A stretch of DNA of 64,000 nt from Skeletonema tropicum (Eukaryota; Bacillariophyta; Thalassiosirophyceae; Thalassiosirales; Thalassiosiraceae): contig CM074148.1 of NCBI GenBank assembly GCA_037178625.1, positions 248,001-312,000 of the forward strand, given 5' to 3'. The translations under genes were made by a program, and so were the position numbers. Below the pieces are notes generated by a model. That model saw only the letters and a list, made by a program, of their open reading frames with translations, ran no database searches and was not told where the DNA came from. This document shows positions 40,412-50,648 of the stretch, one piece after another. How positions within the stretch are numbered: the stretch's first letter is position 1; each line of letters begins with the position of its first letter.

Positions 40412-43400
40412 TTACTCCCCACTCCAGGTGTGCCAGTTGGACATCCCCGGCCCATTCTCAATGAGTGGCCGGATGCGGTGGTGCCTGTCCCTACTCCCTC
40501 TGAGCAGGAGGGAGTTTGCCCGGACTAGGGCAAGGGACATGCGTACCCGCACATAGAATATCATCTGGCTACGCTGACGCTCCCACTTTTCAGCTAAGTG
40601 TGTACCCAGTTGACGCATCGCATTCAAGGCCTCTCTACCTGGCATTCCATCAGCCGTGAAGCAGAGGGGGGTGAAGTCCCGACGTCGTTCAAGACAAGCT
40701 GCCTTGTACTTGCGGATTTTCTCCCTCTCTTGTTGCCTCAAGACAGCCGAAGGCGCCTTGTTGCGGTAGGAGCGGCAGTCCGCGTCGGTGATGCGAGTGT
40801 CAAAGACAGTTCGACGCTGTCTCTTCCAGAAGTGGGAGACCATCACATCTCCACGCTCTTCCGTTGTTGTCACTGGGGTCGACCCATCAGTTGCGTTGTG
40901 TTGTTGCGTGGTATTTTCAGCCTCTGCTGCGGCAGCAGCCTCTGCCTCTGCAGCAGTGCGTTGAGTACTAGTGTAGATAAAGGGTTCGTACTCAACGTCA
41001 CCGGGAGTAAAGGCTTGCTTGCACAAGGAGCCAAATTCTCTCGTAACATCATTGTGGCGGCAATGGACGAGACCGCCCACCTTGCATTGGAGAGCATGTT
41101 CCACCGTCATTTTTGCACCACATCCATCGCATAGGTCTGACAAATCCATCGGCTTCAGGTTGTACCGGAGACGTACGTTGTCTCGAAACTCTTCAGCCGA
41201 TAGGATCGTGCCATTGAGGCGGTTTGGGACAGCCGTCAGCCAACATCCAGTCTCACAGATCCGTTCCAACCTCCTCTTATCACCTGGTTTCTCTCTCCCC
41301 CACTGGGTGAGATGGTACTCAGCATCAAGCTTCTTCGCTTCCTGCGATCCAATTTTAGCCATCATAGCTGAGTACTGGTGGGTTTTCGGGCACAGTTCCC
41401 GACGATTGACCAGCGTTTCAACCAGGTGTTCCACCGCTTGTCGCGACGTTTTGAAGCAATCCTCAGATTGTTCCACAGGGAACCGGATTGCTAAGCCTGC
41501 ATGTTTCACACTAAGGGAAAGCAGGTGTCGCAACTCTCCAGATAATTCCGAAGGGGAGATGCCAAAGAGAGGTGGGATAAATTTCTCTCTAATGGCAACC
41601 TCAATCGGAGCAAGAAGGGGCCCCACGTTTGGCACAATGCGCGATAAGTATGTCCATTCATTCTGAAGAGACAGTACAAAACCTGCATAGGCTGCCTGGG
41701 GTTGTGTGTAGGCACATTTGCCAAGGACTTCCACGCAATATACCCACTGTTCCACTTTCTTCTTGACCCACTCCTCCTTCTCAGCTGCATCACCATACAC
41801 TCCACCAAGGTATCGGTGGTGGCGTCCATAATTCAGTTCCGAGATGCCAGCCGCTTCAAAGGCTGCTCGTGCAGCATCCTCATCTTGCGGCATACAAATG
41901 TAGTGGGATTTATCTGGTTCGGGATAGTATCCAACATAGGGCCCCCTTTCTTTGAGAAGCTGAAGCATAGTAGCGTTATCGAGTGCAGTACCGACACCGC
42001 CGAGATCATCAGCGTACCAAGGTTGGAGAGCTCCAGGGACTTTTTCCCTTAACCATTCCGCTAGTGGCATCAGGGCGATGCCATAGCACACCATAGACAG
42101 GCAGCACCCCTGCGTGATGCCCTCCTTGCACGCAATGACAGTAGGGTCTTCTCCCATTTCATTCCGCATAAAGCAAAGGCTATGGTGTCGATAGCGGTTG
42201 AAAGCCATCGTTGCGAGTGGGGGGCATCGATGGTATACCTCCCACAACATGTTGTATCGATTGAGTTCATTGAAAGCATTGCGAGCATCCACTAGGAGGA
42301 GGCCATAGCCACTCTCTGGGATGTAGTGCGAGTTTTCCGTGTCAGGTTGGATGGGATATTCAGGGAAGGGTGGGGGTGTTGGGTCAGAGCTCGCCTCCTC
42401 AGTTGAGGCATCCGCCGGTGGCTCTTCATTCTGACTTGAACTCTCCATCTCACTATCATCTGACCCATCTCCATCACCTCCGTCGTCTCCATCTCTGATC
42501 TCCGTCTCCGGCTTATTCGCCGCTCTTCGCATGTTCAGCCACCCACCCAATTCTGGAAATACTTCCAGAATGGCATGAGTTGCACCTTCAATGCCCGCCT
42601 GAAGTCCAGCACAGAGTTGGACGTTGTTGCAGGCGTCCCGCGCTCGCTCTTTGCACAGATCAAGGATTGTTCCAGAGATCAGCCGCATCCAGATTTCACC
42701 ACAGCCCAAAGGGCGGACTCCGGGCTCCTTATCCACTGCAAGCAGACGCACGTGGTTGAGGGCTCGGATTTTGGCATAATCCGGTTGTGCGCATCCAAGC
42801 CATGTAGCCCACTCCGCCATTTCAACTCGTAGAGCATCAGAAGCTGCTCCGTGTCGGGTGAGCCACGCTTTTAGCATTATACCATCCACTCCAGAAGGGC
42901 CTGCAGCCCCATGAAGTTTGCTAGAGCGACTCTCAATGTGATCCGAATCGACATAAACAAAAGCAACTACATCCTCTTCCTCGAAGTCCAGGGGTTTCTG
43001 GAAAACGAGGGGGTCCCCTTCAGCTGGAGTCACAGGGGAGGGGAACTTTGACCTCAGGACATCAATGACTGGCTCCCCCGTCTTGGAGTCAAGGTCAGTT
43101 GGCTTGTACAGACCACCTTGACCTCGGTCCGTCACCTCCCGAACTGCCTTCCGAATGTGACCATTTTGAAGTGTAGATGCAAATCGACGAGCCTGCGACT
43201 CGCCTATCCCATTGTCTCCCATGGGACGACCCCCCAATCGTCCCGATTGTCCTTCAACTTCCACTGCTATAACCAGCGACAGAATATCTCCTTTCTCCCA
43301 GAGGTCAAGACGAGTTGTGATCAACTTTTTGATGTCTGCGCTCTTGGAGCATCCCCTCTTGCGTGTGAGGATACAAGCAGGGAACATGAGAGCTCTTTCT

Positions 43401-44155
43401 GCATTCATTTTGCCCTCTCGGACATTTTTGAATTCGGTTGTAAGAATATTGAGAAACCGAGCGCCAACTTTGTTGCGGTAGACCTCATAAAACGGAGCAA
43501 TACTTTTCACCACCCTGGAATAGAGTTTCTGGTAGTATCTGTCATCCACTGCAGATAGTTGGCCGTGTAGATGAGTGCCATCATTCTGATGGATTGTATC
43601 ACCATACACACTAATAAGTTTGCGGTCTGACCATGAAAGGGGTTGAAGTTTATCATCCTTCTTTGCAATTTGACCGCCGATCGCCGTGATCGCATCCTCC
43701 GTAAGCTCTTTCCTCGACATAATACCCTCTATCCCTCCTGTGCCATCATCCTTCCCGCCTTCTCCACTTTCCTCTGAGCTTGAATCCTTCCCTGTCGTCT
43801 CCTCATTCTCATCCTCATCCTCATCCTCCTCTTCCACTCCTGCTGTCTCCTCAGGGGAGGCAGCTGTTCCGTCATTATCATCCTCCTCATCCGTCTCCGG
43901 CCACGTCTGATCTCCATTTCTCAACCTCAATCTGAAATCAAGTTCACCCGGTTTCCACCTCCTCTGGAGAAGTGAAAACTGGTTGATGCAACAAGATCCA
44001 TGGCTGGGGTCCTGCTCTGAGCCGTAGAAAAGCTCCGGTGGTAGCGGTCCACGGACACCGTGGGCAATATTGTCCACGATCAAACCGGCTGCCTCGGTAC
44101 TATCGATTGTGCCACGATACGTCGATCCATTCAGTTCCGTGTCGCAAATTACCAT
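40412..44155 (-). CDS. Non-LTR-type reverse transcriptase, 5'-truncated
   Basis: About 1235 codons belong to the element (44115 to 40412); the frame runs 40 bp further into duplicated host sequence, so its first residues are not native and the true N-terminus is missing. An acidic linker is followed by RT motif A (LLLVDARNAFNELNRYNMLW), motif B (KEGITQGCCLSMVCYGIALM) and the catalytic YADD box (PWYADDLGGVG, coded near 42000). The C-terminal region has a Cys/His motif CDGCGAKMTVEHALQC...GG...CRHND, seen in a widespread class of eukaryotic RTs. No endonuclease, RNase H or LTR is seen. The element would prime on DNA to copy RNA; the truncated N-terminus probably leaves it immobile, though the RT core itself is unbroken. 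Confidence 0.8.
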   Translation of the reverse strand: MVICDTELNGSTYRGTIDSTEAAGLIVDNIAHGVRGPLPPELFYGSEQDPSHGSCCINQFSLLQRRWKPGELDFRLRLRNGDQTWPETDEEDDNDGTAASPEETAGVEEEDEDEDENEETTGKDSSSEESGEGGKDDGTGGIEGIMSRKELTEDAITAIGGQIAKKDDKLQPLSWSDRKLISVYGDTIHQNDGTHLHGQLSAVDDRYYQKLYSRVVKSIAPFYEVYRNKVGARFLNILTTEFKNVREGKMNAERALMFPACILTRKRGCSKSADIKKLITTRLDLWEKGDILSLVIAVEVEGQSGRLGGRPMGDNGIGESQARRFASTLQNGHIRKAVREVTDRGQGGLYKPTDLDSKTGEPVIDVLRSKFPSPVTPAEGDPLVFQKPLDFEEEDVVAFVYVDSDHIESRSSKLHGAAGPSGVDGIMLKAWLTRHGAASDALRVEMAEWATWLGCAQPDYAKIRALNHVRLLAVDKEPGVRPLGCGEIWMRLISGTILDLCKERARDACNNVQLCAGLQAGIEGATHAILEVFPELGGWLNMRRAANKPETEIRDGDDGGDGDGSDDSEMESSSQNEEPPADASTEEASSDPTPPPFPEYPIQPDTENSHYIPESGYGLLLVDARNAFNELNRYNMLWEVYHRCPPLATMAFNRYRHHSLCFMRNEMGEDPTVIACKEGITQGCCLSMVCYGIALMPLAEWLREKVPGALQPWYADDLGGVGTALDNATMLQLLKERGPYVGYYPEPDKSHYICMPQDEDAARAAFEAAGISELNYGRHHRYLGGVYGDAAEKEEWVKKKVEQWVYCVEVLGKCAYTQPQAAYAGFVLSLQNEWTYLSRIVPNVGPLLAPIEVAIREKFIPPLFGISPSELSGELRHLLSLSVKHAGLAIRFPVEQSEDCFKTSRQAVEHLVETLVNRRELCPKTHQYSAMMAKIGSQEAKKLDAEYHLTQWGREKPGDKRRLERICETGCWLTAVPNRLNGTILSAEEFRDNVRLRYNLKPMDLSDLCDGCGAKMTVEHALQCKVGGLVHCRHNDVTREFGSLCKQAFTPGDVEYEPFIYTSTQRTAAEAEAAAAAEAENTTQQHNATDGSTPVTTTEERGDVMVSHFWKRQRRTVFDTRITDADCRSYRNKAPSAVLRQQEREKIRKYKAACLERRRDFTPLCFTADGMPGREALNAMRQLGTHLAEKWERQRSQMIFYVRVRMSLALVRANSLLLRGSRDRHHRIRPLIENGPGMSNWHTWSGE

Positions 44156-44921
44156 GGCTGATTTTTCATTAGATGCATCAGGACAGATCTTGTACTATTG
44201 TCATGGAGGGTCAGATACGATTACTGCCCTGAGGATTGGAGAGGTGGTACCAACGGAAGCTCCGACATTCCAACCGAGTGCGTCTCCATCTGTGACTGCG
44301 TCAATGTCTCCATCGGCGAGTATGATCCCAACATTGTCAATGAATCCGACGTATGGTTCGGATTACATTTTTCCAAGCGCATCACCTTCTATCACGGTGA
44401 GTGATGCACCGTCGACTGTACCTACTTTCAAGCCTACAGTTTCTCCAACCAAATCGAAGTATCCCACCACTACCACTGTTATTGAAGGTGGTGGAGATGC
44501 AGGAGACTTTACCTTTGATGTTGTTTCTAGTCCCACTCCTACTGTTTCACCCGGAAACAACACTACTAGTAGCACAGCAACAAACGGAGGAGGAGGATCC
44601 TCACTCGTTTCGACAAAAGAAGAAGAAAACGCAAGCTCATTCCCGCTAAGTATGCCCGCCATTATCGGTATCGCCGTGGGAGGTGGAGTAGGTCTCATTC
44701 TCTTCGTGGGCTCACTTTGCTATGTGTGTCGTAAGAAGCCTTGCAAAGGTCGTGGAAGTGGTGAAGATGATGGTGTGGATACAGATTGGCAGTCGTCGAA
44801 TGATGAGGCCAATCGACAAATGCAATTTAGTGGTGGTGGTGGAGGAGCTGATAATCAAACTCCGTTTCAGTATGGAGATGAGGAGAATGATGTTTATGGA
44901 GGGGGTCCTCTGAAGTGGTAA
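44118..44921 (+). pseudogene. Duplicated 3' end of the beta-propeller-like gene
   Basis: Carries the last blade segment, Ser/Thr/Pro stalk, membrane span and acidic tail of the gene at 35164 but has no signal peptide or start. The frame VSQITMADFSLDASGQILYY is continuous here, whereas copy 1 has one extra base at the same place. This shows that the shift near 37245 in copy 1 is a genuine difference between copies. An in-frame ATG at 44070 lies in the RT segment. Confidence 0.8.
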
Positions 44922-45358
44922 TGATGATGTAGTGCAGTGGATTATGCATATATATATATTGTAAATAATAATTTACTTGATAGGATGAATTTGGTACCAA
45001 TTGAAAGCTCTCCTTCTGCTCTATCGAATAGAAGCATCCTCATGATGTGTATCCTGCTCGACACTATCCAAATTCACTGCAATCATCGTATCCATTGATA
45101 ACTTGACCCTTTCACATCCAATCAAGACGATTCGACCACCAATGGAAACCCCTCCTTGCGCTTTATCGAAAGGTTGTAGTATGAAGATGTAGTGCAGTGG
45201 GTGGGTGATGTGTTTATACATATTGTAAATAATAGAAAAGTGGGGGAGGAGCGGATGAATTCCTTCATTCTATTCGGTTAAGTATTGCAATCTTATTAAA
45301 CTTCAAAATTACATACTACCGTAATAATGTCAAGCTAGATTCGTCAACCCCCCTTTAT

Positions 45359-46519
45359 TCAGCTGGTAGCAGCTTTGACTTTACCCTTCTCCTTGGAAGC
45401 ATCTGGTTTATTCTTCAACATAGTCCAATCCACCGTGCACTCATAAATAGCTTGCTCACATTTCTCCACAAATGCACGCCACTCATTCTCTTGCGATCCA
45501 CCAACTTGAGGTTCCGCATCATGAGGGAGTTTGAGGCGAAGATTCTTCAGCTGGAATGCGGCATCACTCCATTGATTTGCTTCCTCTTCATACTTGCAAG
45601 CGTGGTAGTGTGATGCGATGGCTATTCCGCAGGAGTTTGCGACGGTGGGCCAAGCGCTGAGTTTCTTGACGGCGATAGCATACGTTTTGCCTAGACCTCC
45701 TATCAAAGATAATGGACCGATGGCAGCAGAGGCAGTAATCAATGCAACTTCCATTTTCTTGAGATATTCAACCTTTGTCGAAGTTCGATTGGCATCCCTG
45801 AGATATTGTTCAATCTTTGGATTGAGGCGTTTTTCGAGATAGTCATTTCGATTTTTATCCATCCTTTGAGGCACTGGTTCCTTATCCCTTGGTTTCAGAG
45901 TTGTACGAGCATACGCTAGTGACAATGAATCATTATCATTTTTCTCTGCAATGTCAGCTACCTCATTCACAAGCCTCTTGACTGCTGCAAAATCTTTCTT
46001 TTCGTAGGGTGGCACTGCTGCTTGAAATCTCATCACTTGGCCCTTGATCCGTTCGGAGATCGCACGTGCATGAGTCCAATCTTGAACATTATTTTTGTTG
46101 GTAAAGTGTTTGTGGATGAATGGAACAGACGACACTGCTGCCGAGCCGATCAATTTGTAGATTGCCTCGTGGGCGACAGATGTCTGGGCAGTTGTTTGAA
46201 ATATCCCCCCTGTAATGATAAGCACAAGCGCTGACACTCGACCCCAGTACACTTTATTTTTGATCTGTTTGGAAAGTTTGCCCCACTTGAGATGACGTGC
46301 CCACACTTCTTCAAGGACGAACAACTCATTTTGTTTCGCCGGACTTAGCATGGGGGCATGACCGGCGACTCCACCACCGTTGGGTTGTAGATGTGATGAT
46401 GGGCCATCGTCGTCTCGACGTGAAGTGGGCATGGGGAGGGCTGTCCCTGATACCACCGACACGAGGGCCGATGATGTGAAAAGGAGGATTGCCGCTAGCA
46501 TAAGCGGGAGGCGACACAT
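45359..46519 (-). CDS. SLATT (DUF4231)-like multi-pass membrane protein, copy 2
   Basis: The predicted protein is identical to that at 38439-39599 over all 386 residues: signal peptide, two tandem two-helix units, the WTHARAISERIKGQ motif and the CEQAIYECTVDW end. At least 850 bp of identical upstream sequence is duplicated, to the right edge of the repeat, so both copies should have the same promoter. Perfect identity indicates a very recent duplication or an assembly artefact; gene conversion is also possible. Confidence 0.6.
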   Translation of the reverse strand: MCRLPLMLAAILLFTSSALVSVVSGTALPMPTSRRDDDGPSSHLQPNGGGVAGHAPMLSPAKQNELFVLEEVWARHLKWGKLSKQIKNKVYWGRVSALVLIITGGIFQTTAQTSVAHEAIYKLIGSAAVSSVPFIHKHFTNKNNVQDWTHARAISERIKGQVMRFQAAVPPYEKKDFAAVKRLVNEVADIAEKNDNDSLSLAYARTTLKPRDKEPVPQRMDKNRNDYLEKRLNPKIEQYLRDANRTSTKVEYLKKMEVALITASAAIGPLSLIGGLGKTYAIAVKKLSAWPTVANSCGIAIASHYHACKYEEEANQWSDAAFQLKNLRLKLPHDAEPQVGGSQENEWRAFVEKCEQAIYECTVDWTMLKNKPDASKEKGKVKAATS

Positions 46520-46764
46520 GTTTCTTAAGAGCTGTTTGTTTTTTGTGCTAGAAGTAGTATCTACAGATTATGACCATGACGCATGTGACATCGGTGCAGA
46601 TGGATGGGCGGGGGAAGGAGGTGGTGTCATCGAGATGGCGAAGGTTGAAGTTTGAGGTGTTCGGATTCAGACATCCATCTCAACTAACCAAGGTCCGAAC
46701 GTGAGAATATGTAAATCTGTCAAGTATGTATGGCTGACATGGAAGAAGTTTCTAACGTAAAACA

Positions 46765-47626
46765 TACTCCCTCTGTCTACTGGCGGGAAAAAAATTTCAC
46801 CAAGGAAAAAATGGCACCAACTCGAATCTCCACACAAAACACTAACAAAACACAACACATCGATTCTAGACCCATCCAATGCTGGTTCTGCGCGTCCATA
46901 TAGCCCTCCCAACCCACTCCCCGCCCATAATATGATAGTAGAGACTCATACCTTTCGATAAAACCACTGGTCAACGTTATGTAGTATATTCGCATAGCAG
47001 CAGCAGCACAGGCATGCAGATATGCCGTAGGCATGCGTCATTCTAGCTCGAAATAGCAAGTATTGGTATTAAATTCGTCGATAGGTGCTCTTTCTCGACG
47101 AATTTTAATCTCTTCTGCATCAGATAATGTATATATGTTGTTTGGGATTCTTTGTTTATGCTGTTCTATGCATTTTTGTCGAGTATTATGGCCAAATTCA
47201 TGACTTTGTTCATTTTGTATTTTGTTAGTGTTTTGTGTGATGTTTTGAGACAGGCACCGGTGCCAGTTTTTTCCCGCCAGTATTGTAGCTGTCCCACAAA
47301 AAAGTAGCGATTTGAATTAGAATGGCTTAAATTTCATCAATTTTCGTCGAGGAAAATGCTATCGCTCATCGTTGGAAAGCTTATTTCACGGCGGTTACAA
47401 TGGAATCGAGGTAGGAGGTTGTTAAGCGGCTATTTGTGATGATATTGTGATAAAGGACATTAAATTAACCTTAAACCTAACACTAATTCGAACCTGATGT
47501 GTGAAAAAAGGGCCTCTCGGACACTTGTGTAGGATGGTACTGTAGGAATTAATACCCAAATAGCTACTTTTTTGTGGGACTACGATTAACTTCAAATCGC
47601 TACTTTTTTTTGGGACAGAGGGAGTA
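46765..47626. mobile_element. Stowaway-like MITE interrupted by a nested MITE
   Basis: Termini TACTCCCTCTGTC (46765-46777) and GACAGAGGGAGTA (47614-47626) are inverted and include TA at each end, the classic Stowaway (Tc1/mariner) end sequence CTCCCTC. Subterminal CCCACAAAAAAGTAGCGATTT strings near both ends support one element. A second MITE (46780-47280) is inserted a few bases inside the left end. Confidence 0.75.
46780..47280. mobile_element. MITE family CTGGCGGGAA, copy C (complete, nested)
   Basis: Termini CTGGCGGGAAAAAA and TTTTTTCCCGCCAG flanked by TA (46778-46779, 47281-47282). It is 501 bp, with CAAAACACTAACAAAACACA and its complement near the ends. It shares an internal block (CATGCGTCATTCTAGCTCGA) with copy A in inverse orientation. 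Confidence 0.8.
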
Positions 47627-48008
47627 CTTCTTCTTTTCTCCGAGAAGGATTGATGTCACACCGGCATTCAATTTTCATCCCAAACACACCAAGCAATAAA
47701 ACATACCAGTGATTTGAGGGCCCACCAGACGTATATGTATACTTTAAAATTTCTGTTACATAGTTTACCGTAAGTATTGTAGCACAGAAATAATAACCTT
47801 AACCCCACCATCCAACGGTTCCCGTGATCCAACTGGAACCCTGGCTGGATGGATGGGCTGGTAGAGGGGCAATGCAAAATAATTACTTCTTCACTGCTCA
47901 ATCAGGGAAGGGGGGGCAGGGACTCAAAGCCAAATCTACATAATATACCTGTTAACTGCAGAGGCCTTCTTGTTCTTTTTATTGTTGAAGATTATTCATT
48001 GCCACCAT
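47627..48008. other. Upstream region of the glycosyltransferase gene
   Basis: No gene is recognised. An in-frame ATG at 47970 could extend the downstream protein by 13 residues. Confidence 0.4.
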
Positions 48009-49283
48009 ATGACCATGACGGGTGGGACAACAAACTGCGGTGGACGGAGCAGGACTCGAGTTTTTTCCTCTTGCATCATTGCTTTTGCTTTTGGCATGAT
48101 ACACACAGTCTATATCAGTTCGACCTCACTCATAAATCCAAACACGGTACCAAAGGGGCGTGAAGACAAAACGATTGTTGCAAAGAATTTGGAGGCGGAA
48201 GGAATGAAATCATCACCCATTGCGACGACGAAATTGCGCCCTTGCCATATTGCCGTGGAGAACAAGGCAGACTATCATTACGAGGTCATCGAGAGTACGA
48301 TTATGCAATTCCCATTGCCATGGGATACATTCAACTGTAGCAAGGAAGACACTATAGCCGATGTAGCCCTTGCCGAGCATATGAAATGGACAGTGAACGA
48401 GAAAGAAACTTGGCGAGACTACTTTGAGACGCATTTGAAAGGCACCTCTCGTCCTCGTACAAACGGGGATGGAGCCGTGATGCATTTTGGTTCGATTGAA
48501 AAGTATTCCAATTATTCGCGTCGATATGATGCCTACATTGGTGTTAGTTGTGATAGCTTCGACGTTGTAGCGCAATTGAACAAGGGTCCTCAACAATATT
48601 GCGTGTTACACGGCACAGTTGCAGAAGAAATGAAGCAAAGGGCAGACTGGGAGGATCTCCAAAAAAGAGTTTGTTTTGTCAATCCTATGCAATCACCCTA
48701 CCCCTACTTCATTCCGTCTGATTTACCGCAATTTAAGCGTGAAAAGTTTCGAAAAGGAGATAAGCTACGGTTATGTTTGAAAGGAAGCTCTCCTCCCACA
48801 TCGCTACAATATGTTGTTGAGGGGGTGAGAGGCCTGCAACAAGGCGGGGAAGAACCAAATATTGAGATCATCGTCATAGGAAGACTAAAAATGGGGAAAG
48901 ATGTTGAAGAAATCAGTTCGAGATTGCAGCATGTGTCACAGTTGGTCAAGCTTTTCGATGAAGCTGATTATTACAAATTTCAAGAAATGATGTCAAAATG
49001 CCATACACTCTTACCTCTCATTCACCCATGGGAAGAATTAGGCAAAAAATATTTTCCGTGGAGTGGCCAAGGCAAACTAAGTGGGTTCATGTCTCAAGCA
49101 ATTGGTTTGAAGTTACCACTGTTGGTGCATGATGAGATTAGAGAAGTGTACAGAGAACATTTGAGTGCGCCAGTGTGGAATTACACGACCAAAAATTTGA
49201 ATGATACGCAAGGCTTTGTTGACGCGTTTGGATCCATGGTGAGGGAGTTGCCTGATTACCTTGTGGGATTATCTGCCGATTGA
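48009..49283 (+). CDS. Golgi-type GT-B glycosyltransferase (GT4-like)
   Basis: With ATG 48009 the protein has a short basic N-terminus and one membrane anchor (VFSSCIIAFAFGMIHTVYI, residues about 18-36), giving type II topology typical of Golgi glycosyltransferases. The lumenal part ends in a C-terminal Rossmann half of GT-B fold: KLRLCLKGSSPPTSLQYVVE, IEIIVIGRLKMG, VKLFDEADYYKFQEMMSKCH, LLPLIHPW, and SGFMSQAIGLKLPLLVHDEI. The order resembles the donor-nucleotide-sugar-binding half of GT4-family enzymes. Donor and acceptor cannot be read from sequence. An ATG at 47970 is an alternative start that would put extra hydrophobic residues in front of the anchor. Confidence 0.65.
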   Translation: MTMTGGTTNCGGRSRTRVFSSCIIAFAFGMIHTVYISSTSLINPNTVPKGREDKTIVAKNLEAEGMKSSPIATTKLRPCHIAVENKADYHYEVIESTIMQFPLPWDTFNCSKEDTIADVALAEHMKWTVNEKETWRDYFETHLKGTSRPRTNGDGAVMHFGSIEKYSNYSRRYDAYIGVSCDSFDVVAQLNKGPQQYCVLHGTVAEEMKQRADWEDLQKRVCFVNPMQSPYPYFIPSDLPQFKREKFRKGDKLRLCLKGSSPPTSLQYVVEGVRGLQQGGEEPNIEIIVIGRLKMGKDVEEISSRLQHVSQLVKLFDEADYYKFQEMMSKCHTLLPLIHPWEELGKKYFPWSGQGKLSGFMSQAIGLKLPLLVHDEIREVYREHLSAPVWNYTTKNLNDTQGFVDAFGSMVRELPDYLVGLSAD

Positions 49284-49705
49284 TATCAATAAGCAAGTTT
49301 AATGCTTTCTAAGAGCTTCTTTGGCACGTTTACTTCTTATTCTGGTAACAAAAAACGAGTGGATGAACTGGGATGAATATATTTCTACATCTACAGACAA
49401 AATGGAAGTCTAATTCACTTGTATTACATATTATTCTTATATTGTTTTGAAGCAACGAATGGTTAATTGTGGAGAGTTGAGAGAGTTCATTTGTTACCTG
49501 ACCTTCCTACCAAGTGTATGGAAAGGTAATTTTCTAAGTTATTAGTTTTAAGTATGCAGCAGTGCAGGTGGATAGGTTGTTGGGTGTACCACCTCAAAAT
49601 GACAGCATCGGAGCACGGTCTTGGAAGCTAGCTATCGCTTTATTTGATTCCGTTTCAGCGCAAGCAGACAAGTGATCTTTAGAGAAGTATTGTTGTGATG
49701 CTTGT
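49284..49705. other. Intergenic, no gene seen
   Basis: AT-rich spacer. It may hold an unrecognised 5' exon of the MYND gene, whose N-terminus looks abrupt. Confidence 0.4.
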
Positions 49706-50398
49706 ATGGCTTTGGATGAGTTGGCATCTATTTACCACGGACGGGAGGATTGTGAGATTTGTGAGAAGGTATTGGATATGATGGAATTCTTGCTAACTTT
49801 TGTCAAGAAGCACGACAATGGATCTGCAGAATACGATCTATCAAACTTGACTATGCGCCACGAATATCGTATACTCAATACCCGATACAATATGAACTTG
49901 GCATTGAACAGGTATGAGCAGAATATTTCTATCATGAGGGAGGGGGTAGCCTCCGAAAAAAGGCACAATAACATCCCCCAGCTGAAGCTCTCTTTCAAGA
50001 ACATGATCAAGGGGATGGCTGATTGTTGGAACCTGATGGGGAAGACGCCCAAAGTAAACGTCAAAAGAATTGACAAGGTGTCAGACGACACACTCCTTCA
50101 ATTGCTTGAGTCACCTGACAAGCTGCAAAAGGAGTTTCGTGAAAAGAATCCACAGATGTATCGTGAGATGAAAAAGGAAGTGGACCGAAAGGTAGCTGAT
50201 GATTTTGGCGTATCTGTGGAGGAACTACAGATTAATGACTGCAAAATGACCTTGCAACGTTGTGCGAACTGTAACAAGGTGGAGCCAGGGTTAGGCGAAT
50301 TCAAGCGCTGCATTCAATGTAAAATGGTTGTGTACTGCGGGAGAGCCTGCCAAAAGAAACACTGGGCCGGGCACAAGAAGGTATGCGTGAAGAAGTAG
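49706..50398 (+). CDS. MYND zinc-finger protein
   Basis: 230 residues. The N-terminal two thirds are helical and TPR-like (YRILNTRYNMNLALNRYEQN), and the C-terminus is a complete MYND finger: CANCNKVEPGLGEFKRCIQC followed by VVYCGRACQKKHWAGHKKVC. MYND fingers bind proline-rich peptides; in diatoms they are common at the C-terminus of expanded TPR-like families of unknown function. The first codons fall in the middle of a helix, so an upstream exon may be missing from this model. Confidence 0.7.
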   Translation: MALDELASIYHGREDCEICEKVLDMMEFLLTFVKKHDNGSAEYDLSNLTMRHEYRILNTRYNMNLALNRYEQNISIMREGVASEKRHNNIPQLKLSFKNMIKGMADCWNLMGKTPKVNVKRIDKVSDDTLLQLLESPDKLQKEFREKNPQMYREMKKEVDRKVADDFGVSVEELQINDCKMTLQRCANCNKVEPGLGEFKRCIQCKMVVYCGRACQKKHWAGHKKVCVKK

Positions 50399-50648
50399 TG
50401 GGAGGAGAGGACGATACCTAACTAGCAGTATCAATATTCATCAGACGTTATCGGGTTGAAATAATGTTGAAGAAGAAGAGAAAGTGAGAATAATCCGACA
50501 CATCCTACTTGTATTACGTTGTCTTTTCTTGCTTCACCAGAATTGTACTGCTACATTCATGATCGTGGCAGTACTGCTCTCGCAGAAGATTGAACCCCAA
50601 TCTTCTGAGGGTATGATAGTCTCTGAATATGAAATCATTACGCATTTA
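50399..50648. other. Convergent 3' flanks of the two MYND genes
   Basis: Short spacer between convergent genes. No further feature recognised. Confidence 0.4.

Larger units (their letters stand above)
44116..47074. repeat. 2.96-kb segmental duplication, copy 2
   Basis: Direct repeat of 37195-40154 at an offset of 6920 bp. Its left edge cuts into the beta-propeller-like coding sequence and abuts the 5' truncation of the RT ORF. Its right edge continues smoothly into the rest of the MITE (47075-47280), which indicates that this side keeps the original flank. Confidence 0.95.

Noticed and set aside
37195..47074. A single giant LTR retrotransposon with 2.96-kb LTRs
   Set aside because: The repeats contain host-like genes with a signal peptide, lack TG...CA ends, and the enclosed RT is a non-LTR type without protease, integrase or RNase H.
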